Of a stretch of DNA of 64,000 nt, positions 55,541 to 64,000 are shown one piece after another. Origin of the DNA: Rhipidocladum racemiflorum (lineage: Eukaryota > Streptophyta > Magnoliopsida > Poales > Poaceae); the NCBI GenBank assembly GCA_036346355.1, contig CM070577.1:80188509-80252508 (forward strand). Direction: 5' to 3'. Made by a program: the position numbers and the translations under genes. The stretch's first letter is position 1. Each line of letters starts with the position of its first letter. The notes under the pieces were generated by a model that saw only the letters and a list, made by a program, of their open reading frames with translations, ran no database searches and was not told where the DNA came from.

Positions 55541-55660
55541 CCTGGCCCAGTGTGTCGAGAAGCCAACCAAACAGACATCCGTTGCATCTTCAGAGCCAAA
55601 TCTCTTCAGATACAGGTAACCAAACAGCACATTAATTGCCTGCCCGAGCGAAGCTGGCGA
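55541..55660 (-). repeat. Inverted counterpart of the 44 bp subterminal repeat
   Basis: On the minus strand GTGCTGTTTGGTTACCTGTA and GTCTGTTTGGTTGGCTTC recur, resembling the CTGTTTGGTTGATTGTATG unit at 52826-52951 on the plus strand. Together they could be the two subterminal regions of one DNA transposon of about 2.9 kb. Exact ends and a target duplication were not found. Confidence 0.45.
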
Positions 55661-56622
55661 GGTCGGGGCGTTGCGCACGCGTGGCGGCAAGGTCCTGAGC
55701 GCGCGCACGCTTGGTGCCGCCCGGCTTCGGCCGCGTCGCGGCAGGGGCACAGGAGCAGTGGAAAGCAATGGCGTGAGTTGGGAGAACGGCGGCGTAGCAT
55801 CCCGTGCACGGCGGAGGCCTCAAGGATGTAACGGCAACGTACGGCATGCAATGGCGAGAGCCACGCATTGCGTCGAACAGATTGCTAGCAAGCGCTCTGT
55901 AGTTTGTACATGCATTCGGTCTCCGAGTGGTCACTTTTGAGCTATCATTTCAGGCTTCAAAGTGACTCGACAACTTTTGGGAATTTTTGTGTAGAGAGAT
56001 AATTGAGTGAAGCTTCAAACGCACTTGGTTTCGTTCAGTTTGGATGTGTAGATTTCAAACTAAAATTCTTCAAAGTTAGTCTGTTTTAAATCTTTAATTG
56101 AATTTTTAGAGCTCTCGTATGCTATGCAAAAATTCAATAAAATTTGTATTTGATCATCTCTTGAGTTCTAGTATTTTGTGGAATTATTTCCTATATTAGG
56201 TTGTTTGGAAATTTTATGAGTTCTGATAGTCCAGGCTAGTCTAAGTGAATTTTGTTAATTAAAAATTTTAATTTCTTTTCAAATCAATTCAACAAAGTTT
56301 TTTTTTTAAAAAAAAAGGAATTGAAAACGCACAAGACAACTTTATTTCATTTCTAAAATTCTCAGGATGCTACATTACCCGTTCCTTGTCTCATCTGAGG
56401 ATCATATGCTTAAGCAAAAGGGAAATTAAGCATTAGCTTTTAGTAATTTCTTTGACAATTGGACTTTACCTTCTATGGATGCATATTTTTTTTTATGCTC
56501 AAAATTAACATATGCTGATATTTGTGGCTCAAAACTCCTAGCCAACAGCTCCTCAAGTTTTCTGAAGCGAAGGTCTAATTTTTGTGAATCTGTTGATGAG
56601 TTCCACCCACTAATTAAACCAT
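55661..56622. other. Intergenic stretch
   Basis: GC-rich to about 55900, then AT-rich. No gene or repeat recognised. The minus-strand open frame at 56426-56644 runs out of LTR sequence and has no domain. Confidence 0.4.
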
Positions 56623-56763
56623 TGTTGACACTCAAATTTGGCAAATATAGCCAAATATGACGAAATATCTGCTCAAAGAGTAATTTATCTCCTAGAACTT
56701 GAGGCTGATACGCATCGTGGATCTTGAGGAGTCAGAGAAGGATACGATTGGCTTAGGTGCTAT
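56623..56763 (+). repeat. Interrupted LTR of the solo LTR-2 family (first 141 bp)
   Basis: Starts TGTTGACACTCAAATTTGG like solo LTR-2 and runs to GGCTTAGGTGCTAT, where a second LTR of the same family begins. It breaks at the position of the family TATA box (GCTATATAAG in the inner copy). Confidence 0.85.
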
Positions 56764-57492
56764 TGTTGACACTAAGATTTGGTAGGTGTAGCCGATTTAG
56801 TAAAGATAAGGTTCAATATGGATAGAGTCTTAGCCGATATCAGTTCAAAGTGAAGTTTATCTTTTGGAAGTTGAGACTGATCTGAATCATGTTTTTGCAA
56901 GAATTGGAGGATATGATCGGCCTATATGCTATATAAGAGGTCTAGAGGCGAGAAGAAAAAGTGCGAGCCAATCAATCAACTCGCATACACTTTATTTACT
57001 TTTCGTCGACTACAAGTAGTTCTTTAGACTTAGAATCTTTTCTCTATAATTTGTTTTGATCAATAAATTTGTGCATCACCAATTTTGATCATTGTCAACT
57101 TACACCAATTATTCCAAGTTTGATTTTACCGATCTTGTTGAGCATTGCCTTTTTTTGGGAAAAACTATCTTTACCAATCATCTACTCAGCTCCATCAGGC
57201 TATTTAGCTTTATCGTTACTTTAGATCTAATCGGATAGAAGCTGTTTAGAACAAATCTTTTACTAATAATCCAATTGGCTGCAATAGCTGTTTGGATTTA
57301 TCAATCATCCAATCGGTTGTAATAGCTGTTTGGATTTATCAATCATCTAATCGGCTATAATAGCTATTTAGATCATTTTTCTTGTCGATTGCAGGATCAA
57401 ATCGCCTGGCACGCCCGCACCCAAAATTAAGCCTCGTGTCTACGTGTGCTGATTGCCGATCAACTCGTCGTCATGTTTTTTTGGTGTCAACA
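56764..57492 (+). repeat. LTR of the solo LTR-2 family, 729 bp
   Basis: TGTTGACACTAAGATTTGG to TTTTTTTGGTGTCAACA, with TATATAAG at 56930-56937. It is the same family as 17855-18565: ATCAATAAA and GCAGGATCAAATC blocks are shared. Because it is followed by a primer-site-like sequence, it is the 5' LTR of an element whose interior has been cut off by the Tekay insertion. Confidence 0.88.
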
Positions 57493-57516
57493 CACTTTTG
57501 GCACTCCCGGTGGGAT
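57493..57516 (+). other. Primer-site remnant of the interrupted element
   Basis: CACTTTTGGCACTCCCGGTG directly follows the 5' LTR, in the usual primer-site position. The next element starts at 57517. Confidence 0.6.
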
Positions 57517-60500
57517 TGTAACACCCCAAAATTTTACTTGTCCTAAATTCATGTGTGATTTGGCACTTTGGTGAATTTTTGGAATTTTCTGGAATTTATT
57601 TGGATTTATTTGGAATTTATTTGAATTTATTCCATTTTGAAATAATTAAAGAATTTAATTTTGCAAATAAAATTTTGTTGGAAATATTTTATTTGAGTCC
57701 AAAATGATCCAAAGTATTTTCCAGAATTTTTCTGGAATTTTTCTGAGTCATTTGCTATTTTTAATGAATTAAATGAATTACTAGGAATTATTTTAAATAT
57801 TAAATCGCTGGAAAATCAAACTCGGGTCAAATCTTGTTCATCCGATCGAAGTCGAACCCGAAGTCGGACTCGAGTCCGACCGAGCCACGCGATCGACCAA
57901 ACCCACTCCTAAACCTAATCAATCCCAACCGTTGGATCAAGATCCAACGGCTGAGATCCGCCCGTACCGGTTGAGCCGTATCCGGCCCGGATCCGATCGC
58001 GCCGTGCGATCGTGGCCGTTGATCGCGCCACGTGGACGGCTGAGAGTCGTCGTCTTCGCCGAGACCGAGCCGGACTCCGCCGCCGAGTGCGCAAGTGGCA
58101 TCGACTAGGGCTCGCCGAGCACGCCTCCCGGGGCTATTTAATGCCGGATCGCACCCCGAGTATCGCCGTGACCTTGCGCTACTTTTTGCCCTAGCTTGCT
58201 AAGCCCTAGCAGCCGCCGCTTGCTCGGGATTGCTCGCCGTAGTAGCTAGGGTATCGTGGTGGTTTTTCTCACCTTCCGCCGCCGTCCGCCGTCGCCCGAG
58301 GAGAAGGAGGTCAGAACCGGGATCCCCGAGCCAAGGCGACTCGAACGTGACCCCGCACGTCGCCGGAGGAGCCCCGTAGCGCCGTCGGGCTCGTCATCGT
58401 TCCCGTCTCCGGTGCCCAAGCTTCGCCGTGCCATCGCCGGACTCGGCGAGCTCTGTGGACCGTCAGATCCAGATCGGACGGTTGAGGTGAGTTCACGTGT
58501 TCCAAACCCGATTAGATCTGGACCGTTGGATCAAGATCCAACGGTTCACAATCGCCACGTGCCGTAGCAGTACTATTATAGGATTAGATCTGGACCGTCC
58601 GATCTAAATCGAACGGCCCACGAGCATCGAGTAGTTTCAACGTGTTAAACCCTGGATCTAATCCGCGCCGTTGATTTTCAAACCAACGGCCGAGATTGCG
58701 CCACGTGTTGGGAAGGTGGACCGACGCGGTCAGCGTCGTACGCGTGTGAGCGCGTGTCCCTGACACGCGGGCCCCGCATGCAGAGGGCCCACACGCGTCA
58801 CCGCGTTGGCGTGAGACTTAGACCGACAGTGGGTCCCACTGTCGACCTCACCCGAAGCCGTGGACCGGTCCACCGTGGACCAAACCGCACCGTGCGCTGA
58901 GCCCATGAGCGGCTGACGCCACCAACCAATCGAGGCTGACACGTGTCCATGATGACGCAATAATTAATTTCCGAAAAGAAAATGATTTATTAATTCGAAA
59001 TATTGATTCAAATTTAGATTCAAACTTCAAACGCTTATAACTTTTGCGTTTCAACTCCGATTTGAGTGATTCAAATTTCTAAATTTGTATAAAATTGAGA
59101 TCTACCTAAATATGAATTTTATTTAATTTTTGGACTAAAGTTTTTCTCTGTAATATTATTTAATTGATTATTGAAACTTTAATAAATCATAACTTTTATG
59201 CTTTTAACTCCAAATTTGACGATTCCAGTTTCTAAAAATCCAGAAAATTATGTTCTCTCTGTTTATGGATTTTATTTGGAGTTTTGGGATGTTTTTGCCT
59301 ATTGTTTATTTGTGTATTTGCTATTTGCACGCTTTACGAGTAGACGTTGAAGTGCCGGAGGGATTCGAAGGGGAAGTATTGACTCGGGATCCAACTCAAG
59401 ACCAAGAGCAAGTACTTTTTGAAGGCAAGTTGTGCTTTGACCATGTTGATCCTATTTCGAAATCTATTTTGATTTAAACTATTGCATGCTAGATCAATTA
59501 GAAAGATACTTTGTTTAAACATGGGGGTTAGATAAATACCAAATTGCTGTATGACACCTTGATTATCTAAGTATGTGCCATGATCCCTTGTCACCCTAGT
59601 TGTGGTTTACTAGTTGGACATTATTAAATTGCCAACATGGGTTTAGACCGTTGTAGTATACTGCTTAGACCTGCTACGTGCTCATAACATGATTTTGGAC
59701 AATCAAATGTTAATATTGACTTAATGATATACTGAACCTGTTTTGGAAAAGTATCATGTGATGTTGATGGCACGTGGTGCATGGTAATCAACTGGGGTTT
59801 GATAAATGATTTCGATCGGGGCATGTGGCAAGATTAATCAGGTGGGCGAGTTGTGGCATTGGGAGTGTTGATTTGGTTTTTCGGGTAGTCTTGCCCTGGT
59901 CACTCTAAGGACTTAACCTTGCAAGCCTTTGAACTGGGTCATACTTGCAACCACATGGCTGGAATGGGACGGCCCTAGTTGACTAAGTCGCTAAGGACTC
60001 ACTTGTGGAGCCTCAGGGTGTCAGTTACACCGCTTGTGTGATTATGCGGGGAGCGTATCGTGGTCGTGGGCCGATACCCATCTAACGGTGTGTTGGTCCC
60101 ATACTTCGCCTTGGCTAAGGAAGGGATGGTGTAGAGCACGAACCTGAGAGAGGACCACTGTGTTGTTTAAAGCTTAGAAAGGCTTTGTTACTGAGGAACT
60201 TCGCCTTTGTGGTGTTTGACTGTATCTTGTGGGTAAAGTGCATAACCTCTGCAGAGTGTAGAATCTATTTGAATAGCCGAGTCCACGGTACTGGACAATG
60301 CTCGGGAATTACAGTCAAGGGTTAGACTTTCTGAAAATAACTTGGATTTGAAAGGTTGGGTTGGTTTAGTAATGAAGTTGATGGAAATGTGGTTTAGGAT
60401 GGGGAAAATGTTTATTAAATTTCTTGAGAAGTTATTTATGCTTTTCGAATCTACTTTTATTACTTGTCAAAAGCTGTTTACTGCAAATATACCTTGAGCT

Positions 60501-60943
60501 ATTCCTTTGTACCAAGCCATGCATATAGTATATTAGCTTGCATTCTGTGCATGACTTGCTGAGTACCAAGTACTCACCCTTGCCTCAACACAATATCAGT
60601 TGAAGAGGAGATTACGCCAGTTTCGGAGGAGGAGTTCCAAGAGGACCCGTCTACTTAGGGATGCGAGCCCGATCGATTGCTCGTGGTATACTTGGATGGC
60701 GCCACGGGTTATTTGATTTTCCGCTGCTGTTATTTCTCTTTTAATAAGTTTCGCCTTGCAAGGCATATATTTGTAACTTGGCCATAAGGTCAAGTAACCT
60801 TTGGTTATTTAAATAAAGTACTTATTTGGTATCGAGTGGTATGATTGTGATATTTACCAATGTTAAGACTGTGTGCACTAAGCTGCGTTCTGGACTAGTG
60901 CTGAATACACAGAGGGTCGGATTTGCAAATTCGGGTCCCGACA
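57517..60943 (+). repeat. Tekay 5' LTR, 3427 bp
   Basis: Starts TGTAACACCCCAAAATTTTA and ends TTCGGGTCCCGACA, directly before the primer site. The LTR is GC-rich near 57850-58950. The open frames there are accidental. GGACCGTTGGATCAAGATCC-like blocks (TCCAACGG) recur around 57930, 58520 and 58680. Confidence 0.88.
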
Positions 60944-60947
60944 GAGG

Positions 60948-60961
60948 TGGTATCGAGCCAT
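60948..60961 (+). other. Tekay primer-binding site
   Basis: TGGTATCGAGCCAT, four bases after the LTR, matches the Met-tRNA-type site TGGTATCAGAGC with small changes. It fixes the LTR end. Confidence 0.8.
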
Positions 60962-61160
60962 ACTTATTTGTAGGCTCAACCCTAGCTAGAATGGTCGTAG
61001 TGAGGATAAAACCTATTTTCTAAAGCTAAAAATTTGTGAAGACAAGAAATGACATCTCGACTTATCCCCTTCTCTCTTTTCTTGTCTCTTGCTGAAATTT
61101 TCCCTTACCTTGTCACAATTTAAAAATTCCGAGTTCTTACGTAAAGCACTCTTGTGACAG

Positions 61161-61787
61161 ATGGAGGAAGAGTTCAACTACGTTGATCTAGGAGTTGGTC
61201 ACGCTGGAACTTTGGCATATGCTTCAGACTCTCTGAGATTTTGAGAAGCCCCAATACCAAGTGGAAGTGATCGGACAAGCGGGATTGATCAAGGCTTGTG
61301 ACGTGAGGATTGAGGTACCGCTAGGGAAAAGGGCCCAGGCAATCGCTCGATACACTGACCGCCAGGAGATCTACAATGCAGATGGGTATCCATGAAGTAT
61401 CACGACGAGCAATGCGGCACATTACCCGTATTCACGCCAGAGAATTGGAGAGCACGGTGTTCCGTTATCATCCGCAAGCGATAACCTTCTTGACCCGAAG
61501 GAGATTCAGGATGAGGATGCCACGGTTACACGATTGGCACGATGTGTCGTCGCCAGGAGGATGTACTAGATAATACAAGCAAGGAGCTACAGAAGGCCCG
61601 CAAGGAGATCACGACGGAGAAGAACAGATGGCGGGAAGCTCAAGAGTATGTGGCACACCTTCTACGAAGGATTGACGAGTTGGAGATGACTTTGTACGGA
61701 CCAGACCCAGAGCCAAGATTCGAGCTACACGAGCCCGATCCAGAGGAGTCGATCTCGATGAGGACACCGCTTCTTCGACTACCATAG
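61161..61787 (+). pseudogene. Leader ORF upstream of Tekay gag (decayed)
   Basis: Between the primer site and gag lies protein-like sequence in several frames. MEEEFNYVDLGVGHAGTLAY starts at 61161. RRAMRHITRIHARELESTVF follows, then a charged, helix-rich stretch DNTSKELQKARKEITTEKNR and VAHLLRRIDELEMTLYGPDP (61542-61787). It is not gag and I do not recognise a domain; the last part looks like a coiled coil. It contains frameshifts and a stop after residue 27 of the first block. It may be an accessory protein of this retrotransposon lineage. Confidence 0.5.
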
Positions 61788-62151
61788 AGGACACGATCAT
61801 TTGGACATGGCAATCGTTTCGCGCCTATGCCGCAGCATCCGCACCCAGGCCGTGGAGGTTTTCTCGATGAGTGAGCATAGGTTCTATAGTGAGACTCCTT
61901 CGCCGAGTCGAGTCATAGAATAAAGAGTCACCCTTTAGGCGTTAGACTCCAGAGTTAGTTCGATTTGGATTTGCTTTGTTTGCTGAGTGTGCAGTATGTG
62001 TTGCAAGGCCCTTAGGCATTGTAAGCAGCCATACCAAGTTATTAAATAATAAAGTTGGACCTTAAGTTACACCTTTCGCCCCGCATAAGTTCCATATTAC
62101 TTGTCTATTCTTGTTTCCCTCTCATCTCTAAACCTAGAGCAAATCGACAGA

Positions 62152-62860
62152 TGGTGAACACCCGTGGAAACTTTGGAAGCAATGGGAGTGGTTCTCGCCC
62201 AGCAGAAAACCCCAATGATAGAGCACCAGCACCGCCAGTTGATATGCAGAATTTTGGAGCCTTTCTTCCTGCTCAGGACTCGGTTGATGCATGCTATGAT
62301 GCAACAAATGCAGCACGTCCTTGCTCGTGCCACCGCTAATCAAGTTAATCAAGGGCCACGCCAGAATACAAGACTGTCAGAGTTCATGAGGACTCACCCA
62401 CCCACTTTCTCTGGGAATGCCAATCCATTGGAGGCCGATGATTGGTTAAGATCAATTGAGAGGAAGCTACACATAGCACAATGCATAGGGAATGAGAAGG
62501 TACTCTACGCTTCTCATCAGCTGGAAGGAACAACAGAATGGTGGGAGAACTTCGTACACGCAAGAGAACCCTCAAGATATCACTTGGGAAGAGTTCACGG
62601 TGCATTCCGACAAGATCATGTGCCTGAAGGAATCATGGACCTTAAGAAGGAGGAGTTCAGAGCATCGAAGCAAGGTAATCAGCCAGTGGTCGACTACCTG
62701 AACAAGTTCACACAGCTAGCACGCCACGCACTGAGGATGTAGCGACAGATAAATCCAGGCATAGCCTCGTTTTATGAAGGGACTCCCCTCAGGATTGCAA
62801 GTAGGGTTGATCACCCACCCCTTTCCAGATTTCCAAGAGTTGGTGAATCAGGCACTTATT
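62152..62860 (+). pseudogene. Tekay gag, frameshifted
   Basis: ATG at 62152 begins MVNTRGNFGSNGSGSRPAEN. After a shift near 62283 the frame continues LMHAMMQQMQHVLARATANQ, TRLSEFMRTHPPTFSGNANP, LEADDWLRSIERKLHIAQCI and VLYASHQLEGTTEWWENF. A second shift near 62560 places NPQDITWEEF in another frame, before VPEGIMDLKKEEFRASKQGN and YLNKFTQLARHA. TAG at 62740-62742 ends it, and RLQVGLITHPFPDFQELVNQ continues in yet another frame. The chromovirus gag core is clear but not translatable as one protein. Confidence 0.87.
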
Positions 62861-63319
62861 CTTGAGGACTAGCGCAAGGAACTGGATGAGAACAGAAGCG
62901 CAGGATGCAACAAAGCAAGGATCACGCCAGTGGAACGCAAATAAACGCTTGAGAGTTGCACCAAATCAATTCTTGATTCCAACCACAGAGTGCGACAAGG
63001 ACACCATCCCCAAAGCACCAAGACCTGCCAATCAGAACTACTGGACCCGGCCCGCTAGAAACACTACTCGAGCAGTCAGAAGGAACAGTGAGACGCCGTT
63101 ACAACCGCAACGAGCCAGACACTTTGCCAACAGCTTGTCCAAAGAAGACAGCAGGAGCGACCCGATCCGCTTCAACCTAGGAACCACCCCAGCTAGGACG
63201 CCAAGATCAGTGAGCCACACCCCGCACCGTGGTGAGAAGCCGAGTCAACCATGTCACCGCAGATGCACCGCAGAATGCTACTGACGTCAGATCGGGTAAG
63301 TTACTTGATAACTCAAGAC
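62861..63319 (+). pseudogene. Tekay gag-protease linker region
   Basis: Low-similarity, Arg/Thr/Pro-rich frames. No intact CCHC knuckle is readable, but PSQPCHRRCTAEC-like residues near 63240-63284 may be what is left of it. Confidence 0.4.
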
Positions 63320-63659
63320 ACCTGCTTGATTTTGTTTGACTCGAGCTTCGCATTCGTTTGTTTCGCAAGGCTTTTCTACTAGATATGACTTGAGAATTGA
63401 AAGACTTAAGTGCATGCTTTTAGTTCACACCCCTGTTTCCGAACTCCGAACGGAATTATGATGTTCCGGGGTGAGAATACTAATAGATGTAATAGTGTTC
63501 CTAGCAAACCTTATAATTTTTGAGACCCAGACATTAGATGTTATATTGGGAATGGATTGGTTATCCAAGCACAAGGCCGTATTGGATTGTGGACGAAGGA
63601 CTATCTCGGTTGAGAGCCCGTGTGGGAAGAAAGTGGAATTTCAAGCCACTGCAGCTTAG
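63320..63659 (+). pseudogene. Tekay aspartic protease, frameshifted
   Basis: LILFDS at 63329-63343 begins the active-site loop. The frame then continues in another phase with SHSFVSQGFSTRYDLRIERL, consistent with a loss of two bases at about 63343 in the catalytic Asp-Ser-Gly motif. RILIDVIVFLANLIIF and LDVILGMDWLSKHKAVLDCG (63471-63600) complete the domain. Confidence 0.8.
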
Positions 63660-64000
63660 AGATGGACAGTTGGTGGTTAACAGTACCAAGGCAATCAGCA
63701 TAGAGGATGTCCCAAGAGTGAATGAGTACCCGATGTTTTTCCCGAAGATCTACCTGGTATGCCGAGACAGGGGACATAGAGTTTGTGATAGAGCTTGTAC
63801 TGCACAAAGACCGATAGCAAAGAGACCCTATCGGATGTCTACCGAGGAGTTGGTAGAAATGAAGAAACAGCTAGAAGAGTTAATGGAGAAAGGATTTATC
63901 GTGACCGAGTTCGTCGCCGTGGGGGAGCACCGGCTTTATTTGTCAAGAAGAAGGACGGGAGTTTCGGGATGTGCATTGACTACCGTGGCACTCAATGAAG
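63660..64000 (+). pseudogene. Start of Tekay reverse transcriptase
   Basis: DVFPEDLPGMP (63733-63765) and PYRMSTEELVEMKKQLEELM (63825-63885) are followed, after a shift, by GAPALFVKKKDGSFGMCIDY near 63930-63985. This is the usual entry into gypsy RT. The catalytic motif lies beyond the window. Confidence 0.85.

Larger units (their letters stand above)
57517..64000 (+). mobile_element. Tekay/Del-type Ty3/gypsy retrotransposon, 5' part (runs off window)
   Basis: A 3.4 kb LTR, Met-tRNA-type primer site, leader, gag, protease and the start of RT in gypsy order. Gag starts MVNTRGNFGSNGSGSRPAEN and the protease block LDVILGMDWLSKH is typical of the Tekay/Del chromovirus lineage. Internal genes are frameshifted. 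The 3' LTR and target duplication are beyond 64000. Confidence 0.88.

Noticed and set aside
56426..56644. 72-codon minus-strand open frame
   Set aside because: It begins inside the interrupted LTR and shows no domain or splice context.
58012..58567. Arg-rich open frames in GC-rich sequence
   Set aside because: They lie inside the Tekay LTR, in several phases and on both strands, without homology to a known protein.

Overview
This window is plant nuclear DNA, almost certainly from a grass. It holds one intact-looking host gene, a class III peroxidase with GC-rich exons, GT-AG introns and a secretory signal peptide, set in a deep nest of transposable elements. The element types are typical of large grass genomes: Tat-lineage Ty3/gypsy elements carrying an extra antisense gene, a Sirevirus-type Ty1/copia element, a Tekay/Del-type gypsy with a 3.4 kb LTR, Mutator-like elements (MULEs), Tourist-like elements and several solo LTRs. 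I saw no rRNA, tRNA, CRISPR or bacterial features. Species cannot be fixed from this alone.

Left block (1-19120): MULE-A, a Mutator-like transposon read on the minus strand, has been split three times. A 2.4 kb solo LTR (1936-4339, target duplication TCTTC), a complete Tat-type gypsy element (Tat-1, 4696-16912, duplication AGCCC) and a 711 bp solo LTR (17855-18565, duplication AAACC) lie inside it. Removing these insertions makes the MULE sequence contiguous again. Tat-1 is badly eroded. It has gag, protease, reverse transcriptase, two RNase H regions and integrase on the plus strand, a degraded antisense gene on the minus strand, and a 7-unit tandem array just before its 3' LTR.

Middle (19121-26067): MULE-B lies head to head with MULE-A and is cut off beside the peroxidase gene (22834-24903, three exons, 353 residues). 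Intron 1 of that gene holds long AT microsatellites and an inverted-repeat MITE. A 688 bp Tourist-like element (25263-25950, duplication TAA) follows.

Nested block (26068 to about 52700): an old Tekay-like LTR on the minus strand has been split by three later insertions. These are a young Sirevirus copia (26628-36985, duplication GATAC) that itself carries a Tourist-like MITE inside gag, a second Tat gypsy (Tat-2, 37942-49161, duplication CAATG) and an 897 bp solo LTR (50384-51280, duplication TCTTC). Tat-2 has gag-pol on the minus strand and, on the plus strand, an intron-bearing antisense gene of the Transposase_28 (putative gypsy type transposon) family.

Right block (52700-64000): the last two exons of a KH-domain RNA-binding protein gene, with a frameshift, lie between inverted subterminal repeats and a GC-rich stretch. 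Next comes a 729 bp LTR that inserted into the TATA box of another copy of the same family. A Tekay/Del gypsy follows (5' LTR 57517-60943, Met-tRNA-type primer site, leader ORF, broken gag, protease and the start of reverse transcriptase) and runs off the window. Apart from the peroxidase, every recognised coding region carries stops or frameshifts, so this is a TE graveyard around a single gene island.
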